From CAWGJF01 sp963822905 (GTDB taxonomy: Bacteria; Bacteroidota; Ignavibacteria; Ignavibacteriales; Ignavibacteriaceae): a DNA stretch of 64,000 nucleotides. The first letter of the stretch is position 1; the number at the start of each line of letters is the position of its first letter. Shown here piece after piece: positions 9,851-18,897 of the stretch. The notes beneath the pieces were generated by a model. It was not told the DNA's origin and searched no databases. It saw only the letters and a list, made by a program, of their open reading frames with translations. The stretch is from the NCBI GenBank assembly GCA_963822905.1, contig CAWGJF010000001.1:434001-498000 (forward strand), given 5' to 3'. The position numbers and the translations under genes were made by a program.

Positions 9851-10384
9851 TTGGGTAAAACTGTGACAATTTTTGGGAGCTCCCGACCAAAGTACGGGGA
9901 AGAAGAATATGAAACAGCTTTTAAGCTGGGGAAATTATTAGCTAAAAATAATTTCAATGTTTGCACCGGGGGATATTATGGAATAATGGAAGCTGTTTCA
10001 AAAGGTGCATTTGGAAATGATGTTGATGTTACTGGAATAACTGTTAAGGACTGGGATAAAAGAGCTAACGCATTTCTTACAAAAGAAATTAAGTGTAATA
10101 CACTTTTCGAAAGAATAACAAAATTAATTGAAACAGGTGATGCTTTTATTATTTTACAAGGAGGGACAGGAACCTTGTTGGAGCTTGCCACGGTTTGGGA
10201 ACTTGCAAATAAAGATCTGATGTTTCCAAAACCTGTTGCTTGTCACTCTTCAATGTGGCAGGGAATAGTTTCTATTATGAACTTGCAAATGCAAAAAGAA
10301 GAAAGAAAGACAGACCTGGTTCAAACATTTGATAGTGTTGAAATGATTCTTGGATACATTTCAGAAGCATTAATCGTAAAATAA
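9851..10384 (+). CDS. LOG-family (Lonely Guy/TIGR00725-like) nucleotide-binding protein, 177 aa
   Basis: LOG-family proteins include cytokinin phosphoribohydrolases and related nucleotide-binding proteins. Visible features are VTIFGSSRPK at the N-terminus, GGYYGIMEAVSKGA (about residues 40-53) and QGGTGTLLELATVW (about 97-110). The last is the family PGGxGTxxE motif with the initial Pro replaced by Gln, and the catalytic Glu is retained. The start is TTG with AGGAGG upstream. The annotation 'lysine decarboxylase' often attached to this family is historical and not supported. The actual substrate cannot be told. Confidence 0.85.
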   Translation: MGKTVTIFGSSRPKYGEEEYETAFKLGKLLAKNNFNVCTGGYYGIMEAVSKGAFGNDVDVTGITVKDWDKRANAFLTKEIKCNTLFERITKLIETGDAFIILQGGTGTLLELATVWELANKDLMFPKPVACHSSMWQGIVSIMNLQMQKEERKTDLVQTFDSVEMILGYISEALIVK

Positions 10385-10402
10385 GAATTAGCAAAACTCA
10401 AA

Positions 10403-11683
10403 ATGGCTTTTCTCATTCCGTATAAAAAAAGAATCTGGGATTTAGTGATTTCTTTGTGCGCTACTGTGTTTGCGATTTATGTCCCTCTCCAGGTTGTACT
10501 TAAAATTCCTGAAAGTTTTGATTATTTTTTTCTTTACTGGCTGATAACGATAATATTTATTGCTGACATAGCTGTTAATTATTTCTCAGATTCTTCGGAT
10601 CCTCACAGTTCAATTCAATCGAAACAGCACAAGTTTCACTACCTGAAAACCTGGTTTATCGTTGACCTTCTCGCTGCAATACCTTTTGAAGTTTTATTTG
10701 TAAACCCTGTGTTTGGTTTAATAAGATTAGTAAAATTTATAAAGGTCGGGATTTATATTCATGAAATCAGGCAAAGGATTTTAAAACTTCAGGATTATTC
10801 TTTATTAATATTTTTTGCATTCTGGGTTTTGATTATTTCTCACTGGCTTGCATGTGGATGGATTGCTCTTTGGAAATTCTCAGCAAATATAGAAAATGCT
10901 GAAAAATACGTCGCATCAATTTTTTGGGTAATAGAAACTTTAACTACAGTTGGGTATGGTGAAATAGTGCCTTTTTCTATGGCACAGCAAATTTATGCAA
11001 TTTTCGTTATGCTCTTCGGAGTTGCGATGTATGGTTTTATAATAGGTAATGTTGCAAGCATTCTATCAAAAAGAAATCCTGCAAGAGCACAATACTTTAA
11101 TAACCTTGAACAACTTAGAGTATTTGTAAACTACAGACGTATTCCTCTGAATCTTCAAAAGAGAATTATGGATTACTATTTATACATCTGGAGAAAAAAA
11201 CTCGGATTTGATGAATCTGTTTTTCTATCCGGTTTACCACAGGGTTTGCAAAGTGAGGTTTCTATATTTCTTAAACGTGAAATACTGGAAAAAATTCCGT
11301 TGTTCCGCGGTGTAAGTAATTCGTTCCTGATTGAAGTTTCATCACATATGCGTCCTCAGGTTTGTATTCCTGGTGAAACTATTTTTGAGGAAGGCGATAC
11401 CGGCAACGAGATGTTTTTTGTAATACGTGGAAATCTTCATGTTTATAATGGAGATAAGAAAATATCGACGCTCAAAGATGGAGATTTTTTTGGTGAGATA
11501 GCACTATTTACGGAGAACAAAAAAAGAACGGCTTCAGTATTAAGTAATACTTATTGCGATCTATACTGTTTGGATAGAGAACATTTTTTAGAAGTCCTTG
11601 AAAAGTATCCGGATATTGCCGCACATATAAAATCAGTTGCAAATCAGAGGATTGAAAGTGACTCAACAGAAAATAATTTGTAG
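10403..11683 (+). CDS. Cyclic-nucleotide-binding voltage-type potassium channel
   Basis: Predicted to be an inner-membrane K+ channel gated by a cyclic nucleotide. It has six hydrophobic segments, with the pore helix and selectivity filter TTVGYGE at about residues 181-187. A linker follows, then a C-terminal cyclic-nucleotide-binding domain (about 295-410). That domain carries GETIFEEGDTGNEMFFVIRG and DGDFFGEIALF followed by KKRTASV, the phosphate-binding cassette with its Arg. The S4-like segment (LIRLVKFIKVGIYIHEIRQR) has some basic residues but not a regular Arg-every-third pattern, so voltage sensing may be weak. Only 18 bp separate it from the LOG gene, so co-transcription is likely. 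Confidence 0.92.
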   Translation: MAFLIPYKKRIWDLVISLCATVFAIYVPLQVVLKIPESFDYFFLYWLITIIFIADIAVNYFSDSSDPHSSIQSKQHKFHYLKTWFIVDLLAAIPFEVLFVNPVFGLIRLVKFIKVGIYIHEIRQRILKLQDYSLLIFFAFWVLIISHWLACGWIALWKFSANIENAEKYVASIFWVIETLTTVGYGEIVPFSMAQQIYAIFVMLFGVAMYGFIIGNVASILSKRNPARAQYFNNLEQLRVFVNYRRIPLNLQKRIMDYYLYIWRKKLGFDESVFLSGLPQGLQSEVSIFLKREILEKIPLFRGVSNSFLIEVSSHMRPQVCIPGETIFEEGDTGNEMFFVIRGNLHVYNGDKKISTLKDGDFFGEIALFTENKKRTASVLSNTYCDLYCLDREHFLEVLEKYPDIAAHIKSVANQRIESDSTENNL

Positions 11684-11742
11684 TAAATCTCTTTGATCAA
11701 AAAAGAGGGAAATCGATTGCGAGCCGGTTTAATTCAAGAATT

Positions 11743-12213
11743 TTATGGAAAAAAACTTTTTATTCCTATAGTTATTATTGTAACAACAACACCGGCAATC
11801 AGCACGCCATAAAAAATATTCAGAACAGCTTTTTTAAATGGTATTCCAAACAACCATGCCGCTAAGGCTCCTGTCCAGGCGCCGGTATTTGGTAAGGGGA
11901 TAGCAACGAAAATTATAAGGGCGATGTTACCATATTTTTCAATTTTATCTTTTGTTTTTCTCTGAGTCCGCTCAAAAAGCCAGGTTAAAAATTTGTTCAT
12001 TAATTCTGATTTCTCCATTATCCATTTTGCAAACTTTGGGAACAACCAGAGTATTAACATTGGCGGAATAATATTCCCGATAACCGAAACAATAAACACA
12101 ATCCAGATTGGTTGATGAAAGACTGTTAGTCCTAAAGGAATAGAAGCCCTCAACTCTCCAATAGGAGTCAGCGCAGTAAGGAAAATATTAATAATTTCAG
12201 TAAGGTTGCTCAT
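11743..12213 (-). CDS. Small multidrug export (COG2426/Sm_multidrug_ex) family membrane protein, 156 aa
   Basis: An integral membrane protein with several hydrophobic segments. The family signature LTPIGELRASIPLGL lies at about residues 15-29. The central IPLPNTGAWTGALAAWLFGIP stretch is the second family hallmark. The name 'multidrug export' comes from the family; true transport activity is not established. It converges on the potassium channel gene and its upstream side faces a 344-bp region with no supported gene. Confidence 0.87.
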   Translation of the reverse strand: MSNLTEIINIFLTALTPIGELRASIPLGLTVFHQPIWIVFIVSVIGNIIPPMLILWLFPKFAKWIMEKSELMNKFLTWLFERTQRKTKDKIEKYGNIALIIFVAIPLPNTGAWTGALAAWLFGIPFKKAVLNIFYGVLIAGVVVTIITIGIKSFFP

Positions 12214-12557
12214 AGAGAAATTTTATAATGGAAAGCAAAATTAGAGAAAATGTGCTTATGTAAAAAATTGTACTTCCTGATTTTGTTTAATAATTGGATT
12301 TGAAAATCGGCAGAGCTTTTTATGTTTAACAAACAAAAATTTTATCTGTCAAATACTAACACTGAGAAGCAATTAAAATATTGTACAAAAAACAATACTT
12401 TATTTTTATCACCTATTGATTTAATTTGCCCGACTAAATCATCAGGTTTATTTTTCACAGCATTTCAATTGTGTGTCATTAATAAATTGAATTCTTTTTT
12501 ACTGAAGTTCTAATTCTATTAATCAACAATATCTTTCTAACTGTTCAGGAGTAATTT
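12214..12557. other. Intergenic region with no supported gene
   Basis: This 344-bp AT-rich gap lies between two divergent genes. A 63-codon open frame at 12322-12513 has no ribosome-binding site, no recognisable domain and composition like the surrounding DNA, so I do not call it. AGGAG just before 12558 is the ribosome-binding site of the next gene. Promoters for both flanking genes are expected here but none is clear enough to mark. Confidence 0.5.
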
Positions 12558-13094
12558 ATGAATAAAATAGTAAGAGTACTTTTCCTATTGCTGTTTTTGG
12601 TCTCTGTTTCTTACGGCCAGGTTTATAAAAAGGGGATGAATAATCTAAATATTGGTATTGGCCCGGGACTTCAGGGCATTTATGGGAGCATGGATCTACC
12701 GGCAATTAGTGTCGGCTACCAGGTAGGTTTTCATAAGAACTTTTCTGTTGGAGGAATCTTAGGTTATAGTTCATCAACTTATGATTATAGCTATATAAAC
12801 TCGAATTATGAATGGAAGTATTCTTATTTTTTCATAGGTGCAAGAGGCGAATATCATTTTACAGAAGTTGATCTTGAAAATACAGATTTATACGCCGGAG
12901 TTACACTTGGTTATAATATAGTTAGTGTCTCAGAGCCGAGCGGGACGATTGCTGGTTACTCTGCTCAAGGCAGTTATCTTCTTTACGGGTTCCATGCTGG
13001 CGGAAGATATTATTTCTCTCCAACAGTCGGTGGATTTTTAGAGCTTGGATATGGTGTGGGATATATTATTGCCGGAGTTACTTTCAAGCTTTAA
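12558..13094 (+). CDS. Small outer-membrane beta-barrel-like protein, 178 aa
   Basis: The protein has a signal peptide (MNKIVRVLFLLLFLVSVSYGQ) followed by Gly/Tyr-rich alternating strands: NIGIGPGLQG, FSVGGILGYSS, FFIGARGEYHFT, LYAGVTLGYNIV, FHAGGRYYFSP and FLELGYGVGY. This is typical of a small eight-strand outer-membrane barrel (OmpX/OmpW-like fold). It starts after AGGAGTAATTT and is a single-gene unit ended by a strong terminator. The function is unknown. Confidence 0.8.
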   Translation: MNKIVRVLFLLLFLVSVSYGQVYKKGMNNLNIGIGPGLQGIYGSMDLPAISVGYQVGFHKNFSVGGILGYSSSTYDYSYINSNYEWKYSYFFIGARGEYHFTEVDLENTDLYAGVTLGYNIVSVSEPSGTIAGYSAQGSYLLYGFHAGGRYYFSPTVGGFLELGYGVGYIIAGVTFKL

Positions 13095-13152
13095 TTATGA
13101 GTTGATGTTTCCTTTTTAATAATATTTAATTATTCTTTTAAAATTCATTATA

Positions 13153-13188
13153 AAATGCGGTATTCTATTAAAGAATACCGCATTTTTT
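13153..13188 (+). terminator. Strong rho-independent terminator
   Basis: A 14-bp stem (AAATGCGGTATTCT and its complement) with a short loop is followed by TTTTTT. It separates the barrel gene from malQ. Confidence 0.9.
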
Positions 13189-13239
13189 ATTCGTGGTTGT
13201 GTTGGTTATTTTTTCTATTAAAAATTTTAAGGAATAAAA

Positions 13240-14778
13240 ATGCAGTTTGAACGCAGTGCAGGTATTCTTCTTCATCCAACTTCTCTTCCGGGAAAATATG
13301 GAATCGGTGATCTTGGAAATGAAGCTTATAAGTTTGTAGATTTTTTAGTTGAATCCGGACAAAAACTCTGGCAGGTTTTCCCACTTGGTCCTACCGGTTA
13401 TGGAGATTCACCTTATCAATGTTTTTCTGCTTTTGCGGGAAATCCTCTATTAATCAGTCCCGATAAACTGATTGAAGAAAATCTTCTTAAAGAATCCGAC
13501 ATACAATCTATTCCTGAATCTGATCAAAGCAGAATAGATTATGGAAATGTAATTAACTTTAAAAAAGGACTGCTTTCAACTGCTTATAAGAAATTTAAAA
13601 GTAATTCGGAAAATCTTAATAATGATTTTAATTCATTTACAAATGAGCACAGCAACTGGCTTGATGATTACTCTTTATTTATGGCTGCAAAAGATTTTCA
13701 CAATGGTGTTTCCTGGAGCGAGTGGGATAAAACCCTTGTGCTCCGTGAAGAAACTGCTTTAAATTCCTGGAAAGAAAAACTCAGCGATGATATTCTCTAT
13801 CATAAGTTTATCCAGTTTATGTTTTTCAGGCAGTGGAAGGCCTTAAGAAAATATGCTAATGAAAAAGAAATAAAAATAATCGGAGACATGCCGATATTTA
13901 TTGCGTACGACAGTTCAGATCTCTGGTCTAATAAAGAATTATTTACGGTTGATGAAACCGGCAAGCTTACTTTTGTGGCTGGTGTTCCACCGGATTACTT
14001 TAGTGCAACTGGACAGTTGTGGGGAAATCCGCTTTACAAATGGGATGTGATGGAAAAAAATGATTTTCTTTGGTGGAGAGATCGATTTAAAGCTTTGCTG
14101 GGACTTGTTGATATAATTCGTATTGATCACTTCCGTGGATTTGAAGCATATTGGAAAATTCCTGGTGATGCAAAGACAGCACAGAGCGGAAAGTGGACAA
14201 AAGCTCCCGGTGAAAAACTTTTTGAAACCGTAAAAAAATATCTTGGTGATCTACCGATACTTGCAGAGGATCTGGGGGTAATAACTCCTCCTGTTGTGGC
14301 ATTAAGAGATAAATTTAATTTTCCCGGGATGAAAGTTTTACAATTTGCATTCGGAAAAGGAATGGAAACAAAATTCCTTCCTCATAATTTTGTGCCTAAT
14401 TGTGTTGTTTACACTGGTACACATGACAACGACACAACAAGAGCATATTTCGAGAAAGAAATTGAAAAGAAAAGCGATATACCTGAACATGCTCATAACT
14501 ATTTAAATTATTCAGGCAATGATATCGTGTTCGAATTAATAAGAACTGCGTATGCCTCTGTTGCAATCTTCGTATTAATTCCGATGCAGGATATTTTGAA
14601 TCTTGGTGGAGAAGCAAGAATGAATTTTCCGAGCACACTTGGCGGCAATTGGAACTGGAGATTCAACTGGAACCAGGTTGATAAAAAATTTACCGAAAAG
14701 TACAGAGAATTGGCTTTGTTATATGAAAGACCGCCCGAACCAAAAAAGGAGGAAGAAACTGAAACAGTAGATGAATAA
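13240..14778 (+). CDS. malQ: 4-alpha-glucanotransferase (amylomaltase, GH77)
   Basis: Transfers alpha-1,4-glucan segments between acceptors, in glycogen or maltodextrin metabolism. The N-terminus RSAGILLHPTSLPG is diagnostic. The GH77 catalytic residues are all present: nucleophile Asp296 in RIDHFRG, acid/base Glu343 in AEDLG, and Asp396 in THDND. The length of 512 is typical of bacterial type I amylomaltase. The last 15 residues are Glu-rich. It is probably monocistronic, with the next gene 64 bp downstream. Confidence 0.96.
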   Translation: MQFERSAGILLHPTSLPGKYGIGDLGNEAYKFVDFLVESGQKLWQVFPLGPTGYGDSPYQCFSAFAGNPLLISPDKLIEENLLKESDIQSIPESDQSRIDYGNVINFKKGLLSTAYKKFKSNSENLNNDFNSFTNEHSNWLDDYSLFMAAKDFHNGVSWSEWDKTLVLREETALNSWKEKLSDDILYHKFIQFMFFRQWKALRKYANEKEIKIIGDMPIFIAYDSSDLWSNKELFTVDETGKLTFVAGVPPDYFSATGQLWGNPLYKWDVMEKNDFLWWRDRFKALLGLVDIIRIDHFRGFEAYWKIPGDAKTAQSGKWTKAPGEKLFETVKKYLGDLPILAEDLGVITPPVVALRDKFNFPGMKVLQFAFGKGMETKFLPHNFVPNCVVYTGTHDNDTTRAYFEKEIEKKSDIPEHAHNYLNYSGNDIVFELIRTAYASVAIFVLIPMQDILNLGGEARMNFPSTLGGNWNWRFNWNQVDKKFTEKYRELALLYERPPEPKKEEETETVDE

Positions 14779-14842
14779 TTACACTGCAACCAAATCAGTA
14801 TTTTTGAATCATATTACTGTATAAAAAAAATCAGGAGTAATA

Positions 14843-15292
14843 GTGGTGAAAAAATTATTAGTTGCAATTGCTGTTTTACTATTTACAATCGTTTCGTGCG
14901 AAAGTCAGTCGGCAAGCAACAACCTTAGCTGGGAAACAGATCTTGGTGTTGCAATTAAAAAAGCAAAACAGGAAAACAAAACCGTGTTCGTGGATTTTAC
15001 GGGGTCAGACTGGTGTAAATGGTGTATGAAGCTGAATGATGAAGTCTTTTCAAAAAGTGAATTTGAAAAATTTGCAAAAGATAATCTGGTGCTTGTTAAA
15101 ATAGATTTTCCACAAAGTATCCCACAGTCTAATGAAACAAAAATGTATAACAATTCTTTAGCCCAGAGGTATGGTATAACCGGGTATCCAACTATAATTT
15201 TACTGGATGCAGGCGGGAAGGTTTTAGCAAAGACAGGTTACCAGCCCGGCGGTGCGGTCACTTATGTCAACCACATAAAATCTTTCATTTAA
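14843..15292 (+). CDS. Thioredoxin-like lipoprotein, 149 aa
   Basis: Likely an envelope-anchored thiol/disulfide protein. The signal peptide ends in a lipobox (TIVSC, Cys19). The thioredoxin fold follows: VFVDFTGSDWCKWCMKL has the redox motif WCKWC (Cys58 and Cys61), and GYPTIILLD contains the cis-Pro. The motif is more like thioredoxin_7/DsbD-gamma type proteins than the classical CGPC. The start is one of two adjacent GTG codons after AGGAG, and 14843 or 14846 cannot be separated. A hairpin terminator follows. Confidence 0.88.
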   Translation: MVKKLLVAIAVLLFTIVSCESQSASNNLSWETDLGVAIKKAKQENKTVFVDFTGSDWCKWCMKLNDEVFSKSEFEKFAKDNLVLVKIDFPQSIPQSNETKMYNNSLAQRYGITGYPTIILLDAGGKVLAKTGYQPGGAVTYVNHIKSFI

Positions 15293-15303
15293 TTTTTCCC
15301 TAG

Positions 15304-15341
15304 GTGGAGATGTCTGGAAAACATCTCCACTTATTTTTTCC
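15304..15341 (+). terminator. Rho-independent terminator after the thioredoxin-like gene
   Basis: A perfect 10-bp stem (GTGGAGATGT / ACATCTCCAC) with a 7-nt loop is followed by TTATTTTTT. Confidence 0.85.
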
Positions 15342-15567
15342 CTGTTTTCCCTTCAACAGTTAACTAAAAAAAATCTGTGCTAAAATTTTATCCAACCTAA
15401 AGAAATAATAAAACCTAACCAGAAATGTGCCGGGTAGTTCATTTGTTCTATTGCGGTTTTTAAAATGAAGAAAGAATGAAAGAAACTATTTAAAAATAGC
15501 GCAAACAACCTATAACCGGTTATGTTATTTTTACCGATGTTTACCCATCACAAAAAAACAGAAAAGA

Positions 15568-15720
15568 ATGATTGGAAAAATATTTTATACTATAATACTG
15601 ATTACCTTATCAATAATACTGCTTAGCCGGAACCCGTTAAATTTTAATAAAGAGCAGGCAAACAAAAAATCACAGGATCAAAAATTTTCCTTACTAAAAA
15701 GTGATAGAGGTGGGTTTTAA
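15568..15720 (+). CDS. Possible 50-aa single-pass membrane peptide
   Basis: This lies in the 586-bp gap at 15293-15878, which otherwise holds only the terminator above. The frame encodes MIGKIFYTIILITLSIILL followed by a hydrophilic Lys/Asn/Gln-rich tail. The membrane-helix pattern at the very start is coherent and the purine-rich AGAAAAGA stands before the ATG. There is no homology I can recognise, and nothing else in the gap supports a transcript. This is a weak call. Confidence 0.3.
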   Translation: MIGKIFYTIILITLSIILLSRNPLNFNKEQANKKSQDQKFSLLKSDRGGF

Positions 15721-15878
15721 AAAGTTTTTAAATGACACATACGAACTGGCTCTAGTGTTCTCTATTGCATCTTAACCTCTCCTTAGAATATGCCTTCATC
15801 TGCCTGGTGGAGGCATTATTATCTTAAAATAAAAAAAGGCGATTTGTAAAAACCGACTTCGTTAAAATTCAGAATTAA

Positions 15879-16556
15879 TTACTTAATCAGTATCATCTTC
15901 TTAGTCTGTGTAAAATTTCCTGCTCCGCCGTTTGCGCGATAAACTCTCAATGTGTAATAATAAATTCCGCTTGCCAGGTTTGCAGCATTGAATTCAACTT
16001 GATAATTTCCCGCCGGCTTAGTTTCATTCACGAGAGTTGCAACTTCATTACCAATAACATCATAAACTTTTAATGAAACAAAATCGTTTACTGGTAATTG
16101 ATAACTTATAATTGTACCCGGGTTAAAAGGATTAGGGTAATTATCATAAAGCTTAAATGATGACGAGCCTGTTGTATTATCACCAACGTTTGTTATGTTG
16201 ATGTTAACCATTACAGAATCCCACTTTCTGCTTGGATTCTTGAAACCAGCATTCACTCTATAAGTACCCGGACCCGGGGCAGTAAGTGTGAACGGATTGT
16301 TACTGGTAGAATTATTAACTGCTACAACCATTCCGCTTTCATCAACCAGCTCACCTGCAACTTTGGATGAAGTGCCGCTTACAGTTATCGTTACATCGAG
16401 ATCAGAAACTGCAGCAGATACAATCCCATCAGAAAGTGTGTGACAACCGGAATCGTCACATCCAGGAGTTGATCCGTTAAAATTTGGTTGCGAAATGTTG
16501 ATTGGAATAACTATCAGGATTATTCCAATTGTTAAAAGCATCAATGTGTATCTCAT
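15879..16556 (-). CDS. Secreted type IX cargo protein with a CX4CH heme-like motif, 225 aa
   Basis: It has an N-terminal signal peptide and then GCDDSGCH (Cys33, Cys38, His39), a CX4CH motif compatible with one c-type heme. An Ig/Reelin-like beta domain follows (about 45-125). The type IX secretion C-terminal domain begins LYDNYPNPFNPGTIISYQL (about 140) and ends TQTKKMILIK. The sorting domain carries the usual VSLKVYDVIGNEVATLVNE core. It is encoded beside a five-heme cytochrome with the same C-terminal signal, which suggests the two act together outside the cell. Heme binding by the single motif is an inference. Confidence 0.8.
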   Translation of the reverse strand: MRYTLMLLTIGIILIVIPINISQPNFNGSTPGCDDSGCHTLSDGIVSAAVSDLDVTITVSGTSSKVAGELVDESGMVVAVNNSTSNNPFTLTAPGPGTYRVNAGFKNPSRKWDSVMVNINITNVGDNTTGSSSFKLYDNYPNPFNPGTIISYQLPVNDFVSLKVYDVIGNEVATLVNETKPAGNYQVEFNAANLASGIYYYTLRVYRANGGAGNFTQTKKMILIK

Positions 16557-16685
16557 ATGTTCCTCCTTAAAGTTTATCTACTAATACTAATTTCGCATTT
16601 ATATTACTTTAATAAAAGTTGCGATTCAATAGCTGTTTTTTAGGAATAATATTAAAACTAATCCAAATGAGACAATTATATTCTT

Positions 16686-18569
16686 TTATTTAATCAAAAC
16701 CATTTTCTTTGTCTCAGTATATTTTCCCGCCGAAAGGGTATAATAATATATTCCGCTGGATAATTTTTCAGCATCGAATTCAATTTTATATTCACCTGCC
16801 GGTTTATATCCATCAACCAATGTTGCAACTTTATTGCCAAGCACATCATAAATTTTTAATGAAGCAAAATTGTTACCTGATAACTGATAATTGATAATTG
16901 TAACCGGATTAAACGGGTTTGGGTAGTTCTGAGATAAATTAAAATGAACGGGAGTTTCCACATTGTTTTCAATTCCGGTAACAATACCTGTGGTTTGTGA
17001 TTTTATAATAAAAGGAATATTTGGCAGAGCATCATACATATTTACAAAGCTGTTTATATCCGGTTCGTTTAATGTTCTTATTGTATCAACAACTTCTGGT
17101 TTAATAGTCTGGAAACAAACTTCAACAGTAATTTGGTATTGGGTGCTTTGCTGAGCCGGCAGTTTATAAGTAATAATATCCCTTCCTGTTCCTTCTGTGT
17201 TTCCGTCTTTGTTGAAATCGGGATCTGTAAGTGCATTGCCATAAATTTCTGTGCTATCTGTGTAACTTATATGCGAAGTTGTAAATCCTTTAGGTGGAAT
17301 CCTGTTATCTTTTAGAAACTGTGCAGCCCTTAAAAGTGTGTGGGTAACAATGCCATCAACATCTGCGAAAACACCTTCATAAACCTGTACCTGGTCTTCT
17401 GAATTTATTATTTGGTAATGTGGTTCAAAATCTGAATTGTAACCTGCAATTTTTCCATCTGCATCCCAGTTTCCTGATTCAAATACGACTGGCCCACCTT
17501 GCACCTGCACTTTCAAATGAACCCACAATCTTCTGAATGGAATACCAGTTGGCAATTTATGGCCCGCAAGATTTTCAAGCTTCACTTTAATAACAAGTGA
17601 ATCATCCTGTTCATCTGTTTCCATCGAAAGATTAAGAGCTTTTTCAGTTACAAAAGTTTCCCCGCGGGAAATTGTTGAATCAAAATTTTCAGGATAAGCA
17701 GTAACATTTAATGAATCAATATTATCTCTAAGCATCTGAAGCATATAATTATTTCCACCGACAAAAGTATGTTTAAGGAAAGGAGAACGCCATGGAAATT
17801 CTCCATAAGCAGCAATCTTTATTGGATCAGTAATTATGGGCATATGGCAGGATTGACAATTAATTTCCTGCGAAGGGTAAATACTATTTTTCCATTCTAG
17901 ATATGCTGTTTGCTCCGGAAAATCTCCGGCTATATTTCCTTCATTATCAAGATAAGGAGTAAACAAGGTATGGCAGGTTGCACACATTTCAGCTGTGTCG
18001 AGATGATCCGCTTGCTGTACATAGTACCCAACCACAAACGGCATGTAAGTGGAATCACTATTTGCATAAGGTCCGTATATAATGCTATCCGGTGGAATAT
18101 TATAGTGCCCGCTGTAAGAATCGGAAGAGCCAAAATTACCTGGATTTATTTGGTGACATAAAGTGCAACTTACCCCATCATTTGCAATCGGATCCTGTCG
18201 CAATTCATCCATAGTATAATATGTTTGTCCATTATAAATTGCCTCGGTATAACCCATTGGTGAATGACATCTTAAACATGTTGTTTCGATTGTTTCCTGT
18301 AGTTGTGGAAACCGGTGAACTTCTTCAGCAACAGTTGCTCTCCAGAAAGGATCTTTGCTTGCATTTCCCATCATTGTAGATCGCCAATAAGATATTGGGG
18401 AAACATCAACCCCGTTGTAAATCATAATAGTATCCCCTACTTCAGCAGCATGACATCCTTCACAGTTTCCTGAACCTGCAAAAAGTATTGTACGTCCGTA
18501 GGGTAACCCTTGTGAGAGTGTGATTTCTGAAATAGTCAATAAAAAAATCAGTATCAGTTTGATTTTCAT
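16686..18569 (-). CDS. Secreted five-heme c-type cytochrome with type IX sorting domain, 627 aa
   Basis: Probably an extracellular or surface multiheme electron carrier. A signal peptide (to about residue 20) is followed by five CXXCH motifs: CEGCH (36), CLRCH (98), CTLCH (135), CATCH (196) and CQSCH (238). The pattern resembles cytochrome c554-type heme packing. A beta-rich middle region runs from about 300 to 520. The C-terminus is a type IX sorting domain (NLSQNYPNPFNPVTIINYQL, ending YTETKKMVLIK). The fusion of heme domain and sorting domain means the cytochrome would be exported across the outer membrane. It is read in tandem with the 225-aa cargo protein and its upstream region holds an operator-like palindrome. 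Electron partner unknown. Confidence 0.9.
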   Translation of the reverse strand: MKIKLILIFLLTISEITLSQGLPYGRTILFAGSGNCEGCHAAEVGDTIMIYNGVDVSPISYWRSTMMGNASKDPFWRATVAEEVHRFPQLQETIETTCLRCHSPMGYTEAIYNGQTYYTMDELRQDPIANDGVSCTLCHQINPGNFGSSDSYSGHYNIPPDSIIYGPYANSDSTYMPFVVGYYVQQADHLDTAEMCATCHTLFTPYLDNEGNIAGDFPEQTAYLEWKNSIYPSQEINCQSCHMPIITDPIKIAAYGEFPWRSPFLKHTFVGGNNYMLQMLRDNIDSLNVTAYPENFDSTISRGETFVTEKALNLSMETDEQDDSLVIKVKLENLAGHKLPTGIPFRRLWVHLKVQVQGGPVVFESGNWDADGKIAGYNSDFEPHYQIINSEDQVQVYEGVFADVDGIVTHTLLRAAQFLKDNRIPPKGFTTSHISYTDSTEIYGNALTDPDFNKDGNTEGTGRDIITYKLPAQQSTQYQITVEVCFQTIKPEVVDTIRTLNEPDINSFVNMYDALPNIPFIIKSQTTGIVTGIENNVETPVHFNLSQNYPNPFNPVTIINYQLSGNNFASLKIYDVLGNKVATLVDGYKPAGEYKIEFDAEKLSSGIYYYTLSAGKYTETKKMVLIK

Positions 18570-18897
18570 TTAGTCCCCTTATAAAAATTAATTAACAATT
18601 TTTGATGAATTGTAGGTGTAAGCACAATCATTTATTCTTTATTTATTTAAATCTTTTTCTAAACAAAAATAATCTTTTATGGTCAGAATCAGAATAATTT
18701 AAACCAGATAAAATTGCATGGAATATTGCATTCCATGCAATTAACCTGATTTTCCATGCAGTTTAATGAAGAGCTATAATAACTATTCGCTATTAAAACA
18801 GACTTTTACTAAATGGCATAAAATTTACATTAGTAAAAGGCAAATGAGAGGAAAAGAAGGAATAAATAATAATCATTAACAAATAGGAGTTATTAAA
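18570..18897. other. Divergent intergenic region with operator-like repeat
   Basis: This 328-bp region lies between the cytochrome gene (leftward) and the lipoprotein gene (rightward). It contains no gene I can support. It holds the inverted repeat and -10-like sequence listed separately. Confidence 0.6.
18713..18741. promoter_or_regulatory. Perfect inverted repeat, candidate operator
   Basis: Two 12-bp arms (ATTGCATGGAAT and ATTCCATGCAAT) are separated by five bases. A third half-site, TTCCATGCA, lies about ten bases further right. A TATAAT at 18775-18780 stands 18 bases after TTTCCA at 18751, so the extra half-site overlaps the likely -35 element of the rightward promoter. No T tract follows, so this is not a simple terminator. 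Binding of a dimeric repressor or activator is an inference. Confidence 0.5.

Noticed and set aside
12322..12513. 63-codon open frame in an intergenic region
   Set aside because: No ribosome-binding site, no recognisable domain, and a low-complexity AT-rich composition like the surrounding non-coding DNA.
15505..15525. ATAACCGGTTAT palindrome in the gap after the thioredoxin-like gene
   Set aside because: A single 12-bp palindrome with no second copy or promoter context is expected by chance at this scale.
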